Source: Henriciella sp. (GTDB lineage: Bacteria; Pseudomonadota; Alphaproteobacteria; Caulobacterales; Hyphomonadaceae). From it: 64,000 nucleotides of DNA. The notes beneath the pieces were generated by a model. The model searched no databases and was not told the origin of the DNA. It worked only from the letters and a program-made list of their open reading frames with translations. Positions 54,571 through 62,490 of the stretch are shown one piece after another. The position numbers were made by a program, and so were the translations under genes. The stretch covers positions 1 to 64,000 of the forward strand of contig JASJAO010000011.1 of NCBI GenBank assembly GCA_030066975.1, written 5' to 3'. How positions within the stretch are numbered: the first letter of the stretch is position 1; each line of letters begins with the position of its first letter.

Positions 54571-55677
54571 TTACCCTTCCTTGAGTGTGTTGATGATGGC
54601 TTCGTCGCTGACATAGATGCGCTTCATTTTGCGCAGCGTGTTCGGCGTCCAGCCAAACATGTCGATAATGTCTTGATCGGTGATGATCTTCGGGTGTCGG
54701 CGCTGCAGGATCACCCAATAGGTCGCTGCGGTTTTGCGCAGATCGTGCATTGTCGCGGTGATCTCGCAGTCGGCGCGCACCTTGTCGAAGCTGGTCGATG
54801 CGCCGGACGGCGTCCATTTTCCCCCGCGCGTGTTGAACAGGACCGTCGTCGGCGCCACCGCGAATGTACGCCGAACCTCATCAATCTCCGAGAGCAGGGC
54901 GTCCAGCTCCGGCACGATCGGGATGATGACGACGCGCTTTTTCCCGCTTTTGGACGTGCGCCAGACAAAGTGATCGCCTTCGCGCGCCGTGATCTCGATC
55001 GTGATCAGGTCGGCGCGGCGGAGGCCTGTCAGCTTGCCAAACCGCAGAATCCAGCCGACTTCGCGCGACGCCTTGGCCAAGAACGCCTTTTCATCGTCGC
55101 CGGTCCAGAGCACGGGCTCGTCAGGCTTGGAGTAGACCGGGTCAATGGTCAGGCAGCGATTGAAATCGAGCCGACCTTCCTTTTTGCACCATGTCAGGAA
55201 CGCGCTGACGGCCGCGATCGATTGATCAGCCGCGGACTTCGAGTGCGCGAACTCCTTATCGCGCCATTTGGTGATGAACTTGGCGATGCTGCGCAGGTCC
55301 ATAACCTCGAGCGGTGCGAGTTCGGCCTTGCGCCCGCCATTCAGCTCCATGCGCCGGAAGCTTTCGAGATAGCGTTTGCGCGTGGCCTGGCTCGGCGCAG
55401 ACAGATCGCCGAATTTCTTCGATTTCAGGTACAGTGTGATCGCGGCTCCGAGCGTGCCTGTGCGGTCGCGAGAGCGGTCCAGCGCTTTCGCTTCCTCGTA
55501 CTTCCGGATGAAGTCGCTCGGAAGGCGGCGGTTGCCGGAATCGACACGCCTCCCATCGCTGACATAAAAGCGCGGACCGCCGCGATAAACATAGTAATAG
55601 TAACGCTTGCGGCCGCTTTTTAGCGTCCACAAAACTGTGTGCACCTTGTCGATAGGCATCGTCGCTAACTCACCCAT
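54571..55677 (-). CDS. Tyrosine integrase of the phage element
   Basis: The 368-residue recombinase has an arm-binding N-terminus, a SAM-like core-binding domain (about 70-165) and the catalytic set Arg220 (TGLRRADL), His311-x2-Arg314 (MHDLRKTA), Trp343 (FGWTP) and Tyr355 (KRIYVS). It should insert the element at the 3' end of the neighbouring tRNA-Thr. It lies in the leftward operon and overlaps the 64-residue gene upstream by 13 bases. Expression therefore depends on the repressor-controlled leftward promoter at 59.59 kb. Confidence 0.95.
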   Translation of the reverse strand: MGELATMPIDKVHTVLWTLKSGRKRYYYYVYRGGPRFYVSDGRRVDSGNRRLPSDFIRKYEEAKALDRSRDRTGTLGAAITLYLKSKKFGDLSAPSQATRKRYLESFRRMELNGGRKAELAPLEVMDLRSIAKFITKWRDKEFAHSKSAADQSIAAVSAFLTWCKKEGRLDFNRCLTIDPVYSKPDEPVLWTGDDEKAFLAKASREVGWILRFGKLTGLRRADLITIEITAREGDHFVWRTSKSGKKRVVIIPIVPELDALLSEIDEVRRTFAVAPTTVLFNTRGGKWTPSGASTSFDKVRADCEITATMHDLRKTAATYWVILQRRHPKIITDQDIIDMFGWTPNTLRKMKRIYVSDEAIINTLKEG

Positions 55678-55859
55678 TTGTCTAACCCGCCTTTAGGTTG
55701 AGACGGGAGCGCGTCTTTGTCCAGAACGCGGACGGTCCCATCGGGTGTGATTTCGACGCCGCCGACCTCGCCGCCGTGCTTTTTCAGCAGGCCGGCGGCG
55801 ATATCGCCGAGGCGTTTGAGTTCCGGCGCCTTCATATGGTCGGGAAGGGCCTTGGTCAT
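55665..55859 (-). CDS. Small phage protein, unknown function
   Basis: A 64-residue product (MTKALPDHMKAPELKRLGDIAAGLLKKHGG...) with a short beta-rich end (VEITPDGTVRVLDKDAL). It overlaps both neighbours, the integrase by 13 bases and the upstream gene by four (ATGA), which supports it as real despite its size. Confidence 0.65.
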   Translation of the reverse strand: MTKALPDHMKAPELKRLGDIAAGLLKKHGGEVGGVEITPDGTVRVLDKDALPSQPKGGLDKWVS

Positions 55860-56215
55860 CCGGCGTTGCCTTTGGGGGTGGGGCGAAGACGTTCACTGTG
55901 ATCAGGAAGGCTTTGCCGCGGTCGAACGTTGAGACCTGCATAAAACAGAGCGAAGTCTGCCGTCTTGCAGAAGAGATCAGCGTTGTATTGAAAATCGGCC
56001 CGTCGTGCCTCGGCCTTCCAGTCGGTTTCGACCATCGCGCGCTGCCAGCTCAGTGTGCAGGTCATGCACCAAGGCTCGCAGTCACCGTATTCGTATCCGG
56101 GTTCGTCCCAGAGCGCCCAGTCGATGGTTCTAATAATCTTCCCACATGACGCGCACTCCGTTGCCTCCTGCGGCTTTACGCCTGTACGACCGCAAATTCG
56201 AATACGCTCCCCCAT
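55856..56215 (-). CDS. Phage zinc-binding-type protein, unknown function
   Basis: The 119-residue protein has two Cys pairs (ECASCGKIIRT and PWCMTCTLSW) that could bind zinc, with an aromatic middle (DWALWDEPGYEYGD). It ends in ATGA overlapping the next gene. No family is recognised. Confidence 0.6.
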   Translation of the reverse strand: MGERIRICGRTGVKPQEATECASCGKIIRTIDWALWDEPGYEYGDCEPWCMTCTLSWQRAMVETDWKAEARRADFQYNADLFCKTADFALFYAGLNVRPRQSLPDHSERLRPTPKGNAG

Positions 56216-56217
56216 GC

Positions 56218-56727
56218 CTACGCCTCCTTAAGTTCGGCTGAGAGGGCGGTTCGGGCAAGGGCTGCCAGGTCAAAAACGAGCCTTTCATCAGAATCGATGC
56301 CGTTCTCTTCCAGCGCCTCACACATTGTTTCTTCAACATATTTGGTCAGCCCAGCTTCGTGGTATCGGTTAACCAATTCCTCAGCACGGTCTTCAAGTGC
56401 GACGATCTTTTCAGCGAAGGCCCGCAACTCCCCCGACATGAGGGCTTGGCGGATCAGGGGCCATGCGTTGACGAGTTCGACGATTAGATTGGCGTTCGGG
56501 CCGTATGGGTCAGTTCCTCTTTGCCGATGCTCGTTTAGTTGCTCGTCGCTTAGGAGCCCAACAGCACGAGCTTGAGCAACTGAAAGCCTCAAACCCTTGT
56601 CGTCTGGCTCAACCGGACGAATGATGCCCCAATCGTCATGTTCTTGGGGGCGAACGGCCCAAGGTGTACGAGTCGCCTTCTCAAACAGCGCATCAATCCG
56701 CTCCACAGTTTCAGTAAGATCAGTCAT
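56218..56727 (-). CDS. Phage protein, unknown function
   Basis: The 169-residue product starts MTDLTETVERIDALFEKATR at ATG 56727, with GGAGGG upstream. A short conserved-looking motif TPWAVRPQEHDDWGIIRP follows, and the rest is helical. The four-base overlap with the upstream two-helix membrane protein fixes the start; the longer frame to 56796 is not used. Confidence 0.65.
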   Translation of the reverse strand: MTDLTETVERIDALFEKATRTPWAVRPQEHDDWGIIRPVEPDDKGLRLSVAQARAVGLLSDEQLNEHRQRGTDPYGPNANLIVELVNAWPLIRQALMSGELRAFAEKIVALEDRAEELVNRYHEAGLTKYVEETMCEALEENGIDSDERLVFDLAALARTALSAELKEA

Positions 56728-56933
56728 GATGACCCTCCGTGGTAAATTGAGAGTGCCGCGAAGACAGCAAAGATCAGATAGATGATGCCCGCCCATTTAA
56801 GACGACGTGATTGACCGGGCTTACCACCGGGCACGACGCGGGGCAGGTCGAAGACCCAAAAGATGAAAAACGGTGCCATCACCAAACCAAGGGCAGCGAG
56901 CGAGATTGCTTGTTGAATTTGCAGATCAGTCAT
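56724..56933 (-). CDS. Small phage membrane protein with two helices
   Basis: The 69-residue product has two transmembrane segments (ISLAALGLVMAPFFIFWVF and WAGIIYLIFAVFAALSIY) joined by a basic loop. It overlaps the next gene by four bases and the frameshifted gene upstream by three. The function is unknown; superinfection or envelope roles are possible. Confidence 0.65.
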   Translation of the reverse strand: MTDLQIQQAISLAALGLVMAPFFIFWVFDLPRVVPGGKPGQSRRLKWAGIIYLIFAVFAALSIYHGGSS

Positions 56934-57390
56934 GGTGTTTCCTTTGGGTTGGAGCGATCAAAGATGAGTAATCCACCTTTGGTTCGCCCGCAGCGCGCCC
57001 ATCCGGCGAATCGAAAGCAAGCACCCGGATTGGCTGACCGCACAGCTGACGGATTGACGTAGGTGTAATGCCTCTCACCAGGCCAGCAGAAATCAGCGAT
57101 CGCGTCAGCCTGTCGGATAAGGAGCGACGAGAGATGTTTGCTTTCGTTGCGGAATACGGCGCAATTGACGCCGCGCTGCCCGCTGGCATCGATAAACTTT
57201 CGCCAAACAAACAGGGCATCACCAGCTGCGGTACGCAAGACGATTTTTTCGCCGGGACCTGCGAAGAGTTTTCTTCGCCGTCCGTCCCTATATCGATAGG
57301 CGCTGTAGTGCCGCTCGTAGAGCGCAAGGCAGGACTTATCGCCGTCTTTGGTGAGCCACCACAGCGGGCCATCTGAAAAGGATCACCCAT
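56930..57390 (-). pseudogene. Phage gene with apparent -1 frameshift at a T4 run near the start
   Basis: The main reading frame encodes DGPLWWLTKDGDKSC...ALYERHYS and later RWPGERHYTYVNP-like text (here FCWPGERHYTYVNPSAVRS) and CFRFAGWARCGRTKGGLLI. These are features of a common phage protein family. This frame has no start codon after the upstream stop. ATG 57390 opens MGDPF in another frame that would join it if the ribosome slipped back one base at the TTTT run (57376-57379), or if one T were missing. The end overlaps the next gene (ATGA), so the downstream frame is right. It may be a broken gene, an assembly error or programmed slippage. Confidence 0.6.
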
Positions 57391-57616
57391 CCTCGCCTCC
57401 GGAGCCGGCTTTCTGCCAGCCATAAATCAAGGCGCGCTCCATGAGCATGCTGTCGCCCTCGACCATGTGGTCTTCCGATGCCATGCGCAGGGCGCCGATG
57501 ACGGAGAAAGCCAATTCAAATGGATGCATACCGTTTTCAAGCGCGCCGCCGAACAGCGCAATATACTCATTGATCAGCCTGGCTTGACCTTGCGGTGTCA
57601 GTGTTGGACTAACCAT
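57383..57616 (-). CDS. Small phage protein, unknown function
   Basis: The 77-residue helical product (MVSPTLTPQGQARLINEYIALFGG...) resembles small phage proteins whose operon position is conserved but whose role is unknown. It overlaps the upstream gene by eight bases and the next gene's ATG by eight. Confidence 0.6.
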   Translation of the reverse strand: MVSPTLTPQGQARLINEYIALFGGALENGMHPFELAFSVIGALRMASEDHMVEGDSMLMERALIYGWQKAGSGGEDG

Positions 57617-57980
57617 CTTGCGCCCCCGTCGCGGTCTGCAAGAGCTTGATGCCGGCGCGGAGATCCCGCAGCGTTTCGGTCAGCATCAGCGTGTCGGCTG
57701 CAGAAAGCCGTCCGGCCTCGACTGATTTGCAGATATTCTTCGCGCGCTGCATCGTGTCGATCAGTTTCGCCGCGTTTTCGGCGGCGTCTTTGCGGGCTTG
57801 CAGTGTCGCCAATGCGGCCTGCATGACCGTCGTCTGATAGTCAGCATCGGCTTCTGTGAGCGAGCCTTTGGCGATCAGGTTTGGATAGACACGCTGGCGC
57901 ATCCCGAGCTCTCGGCGCAGCTCCATAATCTGCGCTGTCAGGCCGGTATCAATGGGTTGATCTGCGAGAAGGTCGTTCAT
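57609..57980 (-). CDS. Phage coiled-coil protein, unknown function
   Basis: The 123-residue product contains MELRRELGMRQRVYPNLIAKGSLTEADAD, a motif common to small phage proteins, followed by a long helix likely to form a coiled coil. Its ATG overlaps the previous stop by one base (TAATG). Confidence 0.65.
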   Translation of the reverse strand: MNDLLADQPIDTGLTAQIMELRRELGMRQRVYPNLIAKGSLTEADADYQTTVMQAALATLQARKDAAENAAKLIDTMQRAKNICKSVEAGRLSAADTLMLTETLRDLRAGIKLLQTATGAQDG

Positions 57981-58273
57981 TAGCAGCGCCCCTCGGCTTC
58001 GTTGGCAAAACGCGCGACATTCTGGATGAACGCGTTCAGGGCGAGATTCAGATGCTCCAAAGTCATGGGCCCGGCGACCTCCGAATAGCCTTGCATCGTC
58101 GTAAACAGCGCGTTGACCAGCAGGGACGGCATCGGGGCATAGTCCGGATCGGTTTCCGGAGCGGTTGCAGCGACCAGCTGCTCAACCATTTTCCGGGCAT
58201 GGTCGGCGGCTTGGTCTTTAGCGGCCAATAACTCAGGATCCTCGTAGTCCTTGATCTCTATACGCACATCCAT
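57980..58273 (-). CDS. Phage protein, unknown function
   Basis: The 97-residue product (MDVRIEIKDYEDPELLAAKDQAADHARKMV...) is acidic and helical. The start at ATG 58273 is fixed by the overlap with the upstream stop (ATGA); a frame reaching 58417 runs inside the neighbour. Confidence 0.6.
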   Translation of the reverse strand: MDVRIEIKDYEDPELLAAKDQAADHARKMVEQLVAATAPETDPDYAPMPSLLVNALFTTMQGYSEVAGPMTLEHLNLALNAFIQNVARFANEAEGRC

Positions 58274-58728
58274 CACGCTGCTGCCTCTGCCGGAAAGGCG
58301 AACTCGAACGTTTCGACCAGATGATCGGGGTGGACTGTCCAGACGCCGGAATGAATGCCGCCGTGGCGTTTCTCGAAATAGCATTTCCACTTGTCGCCGG
58401 TCGGCGCCGCATAGCACCGTCGGCGATAGGTGGTTTTGTTCTTTGATTGAACAATCACAATCACATGGCGCGCCTTGTTGGGGTCGAGCCCATCTTGCAG
58501 AATCATGGTCCGCAACTTGTCGAGGTCTTTTGGTCGCGCCTCATAGAGCGCGAGGCTGTGCCGGTTGGCGACCGTGTTGGCGAGCGTCTGGCGCTCATCG
58601 TGCGGGGTATCGAGATGTTGGGCCCGGCAAACGACCGGCAGGCGCGGTGCGCGGCAGGGTTCACCGCGCGGTGCAAAGCATTTCGGGCATGGGACCGTGA
58701 GCGGATCGGCGAGTTGAGTCTGGTTCAT
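58273..58728 (-). CDS. Phage protein with N-terminal zinc knuckle
   Basis: The 151-residue protein starts with a probable zinc knuckle (VPCPKCFAPRGEPCRAPRL), seen in many phage proteins that bind nucleic acid. Its C-terminal half holds the segment HVIVIVQSKNKTTYRRRCYAA. It overlaps both neighbours by four bases. The role is not known. Confidence 0.65.
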   Translation of the reverse strand: MNQTQLADPLTVPCPKCFAPRGEPCRAPRLPVVCRAQHLDTPHDERQTLANTVANRHSLALYEARPKDLDKLRTMILQDGLDPNKARHVIVIVQSKNKTTYRRRCYAAPTGDKWKCYFEKRHGGIHSGVWTVHPDHLVETFEFAFPAEAAA

Positions 58729-59342
58729 ACTTTTTCCCCCAATAGAAACATCATGTCTTCATAAGCTGAGCTGATTTCATCCCACTCCGCCCGGTCGCCG
58801 CCTGCGTCGGGATGAGCGCGGGCCGAGAGTTTCCGGTAGGCGGCTCGGACCTCAGACGCACTCGCTGTGCGTGCGACGCCAAGCACCTCCCACGCCTTGC
58901 GTGCTGGACGCTGCTTGCTCGGCGGCGGCAGCGCTGAGAACGCCCGGAGAATTTCTTTCGCCGTCTGTACGCCATAGCGCTCAATCTTGCGGACCGCTTC
59001 AATATGGGCGGCGAGCGCGGCGAGGTTCTGCTCGACTTTAGTATAGGTGTCGCAGGCGAGCGTGATCGGCTCTCCGCCCTTCTGGAAGTACAAGGCAACG
59101 CCGGGATCTGCGGGTGCGCCCTGGCCTGAACGCGGTCGCCCGGACAGGGTCGGCGGTACGTTGGTCGAAATGATGAGCTGTTTCGCACCGAAGAGGTCGA
59201 TCTGCTCTTCGACACGGTCTGCGGCAAGCGCAATTGTAAACGCCTGCCGGGTCGATTTGAACTGGCCCGTCTTGCGCCGCGACGCCTCAGTGCGCGGTCG
59301 ATGTGCGGGCCATGAAAGCGGATAGGCTTGCGGCGCGGTCAT
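58725..59342 (-). CDS. J-domain protein of the phage element
   Basis: The 205-residue protein ends in a J-domain (about 145-205) with the diagnostic HPD triad in LSARAHPDAGGDRAEW, preceded by AWEVLGVARTASASEVRAAYRK. The N-terminal part is unlike known co-chaperones. It could recruit host DnaK to a phage process such as replication initiation. It overlaps the next gene by four bases. Confidence 0.85.
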   Translation of the reverse strand: MTAPQAYPLSWPAHRPRTEASRRKTGQFKSTRQAFTIALAADRVEEQIDLFGAKQLIISTNVPPTLSGRPRSGQGAPADPGVALYFQKGGEPITLACDTYTKVEQNLAALAAHIEAVRKIERYGVQTAKEILRAFSALPPPSKQRPARKAWEVLGVARTASASEVRAAYRKLSARAHPDAGGDRAEWDEISSAYEDMMFLLGEKV

Positions 59343-59533
59343 GCTGTCGACCTCGCACGCTGGACGGCGGCGCGATCTTCGGCATCGGGCAGCTGGTTCA
59401 AGAGATGCTCGGCAGCGCGCTCGGACATATTCTTCACCATCCGAACGGTGAAGGGGACGCCATTGCGTAAGTCGGCCATCATCGGCTCGAGCAACGGGTC
59501 AGCTAGGAGTTTTTGCGGTCTTCTGAGTTCCAT
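59339..59533 (-). CDS. Small phage protein, first gene of the leftward operon
   Basis: The 64-residue product (MELRRPQKLLADPLLEPMMADLRNG...) is the first gene after the operator region and overlaps the J-domain gene by four bases. No family is recognised. Confidence 0.55.
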   Translation of the reverse strand: MELRRPQKLLADPLLEPMMADLRNGVPFTVRMVKNMSERAAEHLLNQLPDAEDRAAVQRARSTA

Positions 59534-59569
59534 GCTCTGCCTCTAGCGGTATCGAATTAAGATCAAGTT

Positions 59570-59611
59570 ACGCATTTGCGTACACATGTCAACTTAAGAA
59601 CGCAAATGCGT
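59570..59611 (-). promoter_or_regulatory. Leftward phage promoter with two operators
   Basis: Two 12-bp near-palindromes, ACGCATTTGCGT (59570-59581) and ACGCAAATGCGT (59600-59611), lie 30 bases apart. Between them, on the minus strand, is TTGACA (59592-59587), an ideal -35 box. The left operator then occupies the spacer toward the -10 region. Repressor bound here would block the leftward operon. The same motif recurs near the repressor gene. Confidence 0.75.
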
Positions 59612-59648
59612 TCATGACGCTAGGATCGGGAACTGCTATTTCTTGAGA

Positions 59649-60095
59649 ATGGGTGTTAAATTTTTTCAATCGGGGATTGTATGCCTCGCCGGATTGCTGG
59701 CCGCCTGTAGTGATTCGGCGGTGTCAGAGGCAGAGTCCGAACGGCTTCGTCTGGAGATTAAACAGCGCGTCGAGCAGACGCGCGCGCTAGACCAGGCGCG
59801 CATCGCGGCCTGCATGGCTGAACATGCGGCTGATTGGGTGGCGATTGACGAGGCGATTACCGGCTCGGATCACCTTGGCCAACATGAAGATATGCTGCGT
59901 CTCGCGGCCTCTCGCCTCGTGTGTGAGCGCAAGTGTTCGCTGCGCCAACTCAGCGAGGAAGGCGGGTTTTGGTCCGCCGGAGCCAATCGCCCGAACCTCT
60001 ATTTCACCTATTGCGGCGACGGTCGGGCCGACCGCAAACACTATGTGAATGCGATCACAGGCGCGGTGTTTACCCCAGAATCCGATGGATCATGA
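59649..60095 (+). CDS. Phage-borne lipoprotein, unknown function
   Basis: The 148-residue product has a lipoprotein signal MGVKFFQSGIVCLAGLLAAC with lipobox LAAC, then a helical region and a Cys-containing domain (RLVCERKCSLRQL, YFTYCGDGRADRKHY). Lipoproteins carried beside phage repressors can protect lysogens from superinfection; that role here is inference. ATG 59649 lacks a strong ribosome site. The 3' end overlaps the end of the repressor gene by 26 bases, tail to tail. Confidence 0.55.
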   Translation: MGVKFFQSGIVCLAGLLAACSDSAVSEAESERLRLEIKQRVEQTRALDQARIAACMAEHAADWVAIDEAITGSDHLGQHEDMLRLAASRLVCERKCSLRQLSEEGGFWSAGANRPNLYFTYCGDGRADRKHYVNAITGAVFTPESDGS

Positions 60096-60675
60096 CGACG
60101 CGTCCGACCACGGTCAGCGTATCCGGTTCGTCGACGGTGAAGGATTCATAATCGGTATTGTCTGAGGTGACGAGCACGGTGCCGGTGCCGAGATTACGCT
60201 GGCAGCGTTTCACAATCAGGTGCCCCTCATACAGCAATACATAGATGCCAGGCGTCACAATGCGGGTGACGCCGCGGTCAATCACGATCTGGTCGCCGTC
60301 ATGCAGCGTGTCCCACATGCTGTCGCCGCCGACGCGTATGGCCGTCAGCTCAGGCACATTGAAGCGGCTGACTTCCTCCAGGCGGTACGGGACCCAGTAT
60401 TCCGGGGGAGATTGCTGAATAAGTGCGCCGGCGCCAGCTGAGGCACGGATATCGTAAAAGGGCAGTGAGACAACGTCTTCGCCTGTCCCGATGGGCGCTC
60501 CGGTCAATTCCTCGATCGCTTCGACAATCTTGTCGCGATTGCTGGCCACCAATGAGCGATTTTTGTCGCGCATGAAACTGTATATGGTGGTTTTCGGGAC
60601 CCCCGATTGTTTTGAAATTTTTGCCACGCCGATCTCGTCAATCGAGTAGCGCAGCTTGTCGTCTTCCTGGCTCAA
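60070..60675 (-). CDS. S24/LexA-type phage repressor
   Basis: The 201-residue protein has an N-terminal helix-turn-helix (VAKISKQSGVPKTTIYSFMRDK) and a peptidase S24 domain with Ser119 in GDSMWDTLHDGD, Lys156 in HLIVKR, and a cleavage-like Ala80-Gly81. It should hold lysogeny and be inactivated by RecA-stimulated self-cleavage after DNA damage. It starts at TTG 60675 with GGGG upstream. Five copies of a shared operator motif flank the gene on both sides, the likely binding sites. Confidence 0.9.
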   Translation of the reverse strand: MSQEDDKLRYSIDEIGVAKISKQSGVPKTTIYSFMRDKNRSLVASNRDKIVEAIEELTGAPIGTGEDVVSLPFYDIRASAGAGALIQQSPPEYWVPYRLEEVSRFNVPELTAIRVGGDSMWDTLHDGDQIVIDRGVTRIVTPGIYVLLYEGHLIVKRCQRNLGTGTVLVTSDNTDYESFTVDEPDTLTVVGRVVMIHRILG

Positions 60676-60696
60676 TGCTCGCTTTCCCCTTTTTTA

Positions 60697-60777
60697 TCGC
60701 AATTGCGTATGCAATCCGGCTGACGAGCGCAATTAGACGCATAAGCGTAAATAAATTGACAAAGTACGCAATTGCGT
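60697..60777. promoter_or_regulatory. Operator triplet and divergent early promoters
   Basis: Three operator-type sites match ACGCA-N2-TGCGT: TCGCAATTGCGT (60697-60708), ACGCATAAGCGT (60737-60748, one arm imperfect) and ACGCAATTGCGT (60766-60777, perfect). TTGACA at 60756-60761 on the plus strand is followed by a 17-base spacer that contains the third site, then TTTGTT (60779-60784). That would start RNA close to the ATG at 60791. The first site sits near the repressor gene's own start. Confidence 0.7.
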
Positions 60778-60790
60778 CTTTGTTTGCGTC

Positions 60791-61048
60791 ATGACGACAA
60801 AAACCGCCCCTCCGCTCCCCTTGGAAAAGCTTGAAAAAGCCCTGCAACGTTTCCGCTCTGCGATAGAGGACAAGCGCGTGACCCTGCGCGCGGTCGCGAC
60901 GGCGACGGAGATACCGTTGACCTCGCTCGAACGCATGGTCAGCAGCGAGGTCTATATCGACCGGATCCGCCGACAGCGCGACCGGGTGCTGAGCATCGAC
61001 AAGGCGCTGGACACGCTGCTCAAGCCCGCGAGCGACCCGCCGAAATAA
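60791..61048 (+). CDS. Cro-like small DNA-binding protein
   Basis: The 85-residue basic protein has a helix-turn-helix-like segment, VTLRAVATATEIPLTSLERMVS, and faces away from the repressor gene. The position is that of Cro. No ribosome site precedes ATG 60791, and the predicted promoter would place the RNA start at or near the ATG, so the mRNA may be leaderless. The functional call is by position and fold pattern only. Confidence 0.6.
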   Translation: MTTKTAPPLPLEKLEKALQRFRSAIEDKRVTLRAVATATEIPLTSLERMVSSEVYIDRIRRQRDRVLSIDKALDTLLKPASDPPK

Positions 61049-61172
61049 CCGAACGCCGCACCCTTGAGTCTAACCCGCTCAAATCGTCCGGGGTGCGACC
61101 AGGCGGGTTCTCACGCCCCCCTTAAGTGAGGCCCGCCGCCCCAAGTTTCAGACACGCCAGGAAAGGAAGACC

Positions 61173-61496
61173 ATGGCAGACATTATGGATTTGATCGAAG
61201 GCTACCGCGACGGCTTGCTGCTAATGCGATTGAACAGCGCCTACAGCGAGCTGGTTGAAGCCTGCGAGGATCAGGAACTCGGCGGTAGCCTGACGATGAA
61301 AGTCGACCTCAAACCAAAGGGTGACGGGGTTTATGCGGTGCACGCTTCGGTCACGTCGAAGACGCCGCAGCCGCAGCTGAAACCGGCCATGTTCTTCTCT
61401 GATGGTGCTGGAAATCTCGCACGCCGAGACGCGCGCCAAACCGACATCGAAGATTTCACCGGCGATGACACGGTCACGCCGCTGAACCGCACGTAA
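61173..61496 (+). CDS. Phage early protein, unknown function
   Basis: The 107-residue product (MADIMDLIEGYRDGLLLMRLNSAYSELVEACED...) precedes the DUF2303 gene by 32 bases and has a clear AGGAAAGGAAG ribosome site. A mostly beta middle segment (LTMKVDLKPKGDGVYAVHASV) is visible. No family name is recognised. Confidence 0.65.
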   Translation: MADIMDLIEGYRDGLLLMRLNSAYSELVEACEDQELGGSLTMKVDLKPKGDGVYAVHASVTSKTPQPQLKPAMFFSDGAGNLARRDARQTDIEDFTGDDTVTPLNRT

Positions 61497-61528
61497 AGTT
61501 CAACCCCGATTTTTGAAAGACCAGACCT

Positions 61529-62488
61529 ATGAGTGAAACCTCTATTGAAGAACTCCGTATGCAAGACAGCGTTGCCGACCAGCTTGTGACGCTCGCGCGC
61601 ACCCAGACTGTGGAAGGCGCTGACGGCGAGTTTGCGGTACTGCCGAATGGCACCCTAAAGCGCATTGGCGGCGAAACCCAAGCCAAATCCCCGCCGGAAT
61701 TCATCATCGCCGACGTGAAATTGAAGACGATCAACGCGCTGCATGAATATGTGAACCGTTTCAAGACGACTGCGACGGCGATTTTTGCCGATGTCGATGC
61801 CCGCCACATCGAAGCGGTGATCGACTATCATGACAGCGGACGCGTGCATGCCAAGCCGGTGACACGCGATGCGCAGGGCGAGAAAGTCGTGAACTATGAC
61901 ATGGATCTCGTGCCATCAGAGAACACCGTCATGCTGCCCGACCGCTGCCGCCATCGTGCCAGCGTTCGCATGTCCTATTCGGAGGAATTCGAAGAATGGG
62001 ATGCGATCGAGGGCGAATGGCACGACCAGATCGACTTTCTGAAGTTTCTCGAACAGAATGCGACCGACGTTCTCAGTCCAACACCCAGCTCACTGCTCGA
62101 AATGGTCACGGACTTTGCGGCGATCGAGGATGTCGAATTCAAGTCCTCGACACGGCTCCAGAACGGCGACCGCGAGCTGATGTATCGTAAGGAGTCGGTG
62201 CCGAAGGGCACGATCACCATTCCAAACGAGCTCTCATTCAATATGCCGATTTATTTCGGGGAAGAGCCGCAGCAGTTTAAGGCTTTGTTTCGTTATCGGA
62301 TCAATGCCGGGTCGCTTTCACTCCGCATTGACTGGCATCGGATCAAACAAGCCAAGCTGAAAGGGTTCAGCGCCGCGTGTGAGCGCCTGCTGGAACGTAC
62401 CGGCGTCTATGTCTTCGCAGGCGCGATCCCGCAAGAGCGTTGGGATGGCATCGACCCGAAAGCCGCCGGCATTTCAGGGACGGGCTGA
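61529..62488 (+). CDS. DUF2303 family phage protein
   Basis: The 319-residue protein resembles DUF2303: IEELRMQDSVADQLVTLARTQ at the start, IFADVDARHIEAVIDYHDSG, and LKFLEQNATDVLSPTPSSLLEMVTDF. DUF2303 proteins are common in early regions of temperate phages of proteobacteria, usually beside recombination or replication genes. Their function is unknown. It is read rightward with the Cro-like gene and the GcrA-like gene. Confidence 0.75.
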   Translation: MSETSIEELRMQDSVADQLVTLARTQTVEGADGEFAVLPNGTLKRIGGETQAKSPPEFIIADVKLKTINALHEYVNRFKTTATAIFADVDARHIEAVIDYHDSGRVHAKPVTRDAQGEKVVNYDMDLVPSENTVMLPDRCRHRASVRMSYSEEFEEWDAIEGEWHDQIDFLKFLEQNATDVLSPTPSSLLEMVTDFAAIEDVEFKSSTRLQNGDRELMYRKESVPKGTITIPNELSFNMPIYFGEEPQQFKALFRYRINAGSLSLRIDWHRIKQAKLKGFSAACERLLERTGVYVFAGAIPQERWDGIDPKAAGISGTG

Positions 62489-62490
62489 TC

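Noticed and set aside
54319-55623. 434-codon open frame on the plus strand
   Set aside because: It is antisense to the integrase and its operon neighbours, all of which have strong motif or overlap support.
57068-57376. 102-codon plus-strand frame
   Set aside because: It is antisense to the conserved phage gene at 56930-57390, whose minus-strand frame reads as a recognisable phage protein.
56926-57423. 165-codon minus-strand frame
   Set aside because: Its protein has no recognisable features, while the neighbouring frame contains the conserved phage motif; it is the wrong frame of the same gene apart from its first few codons.
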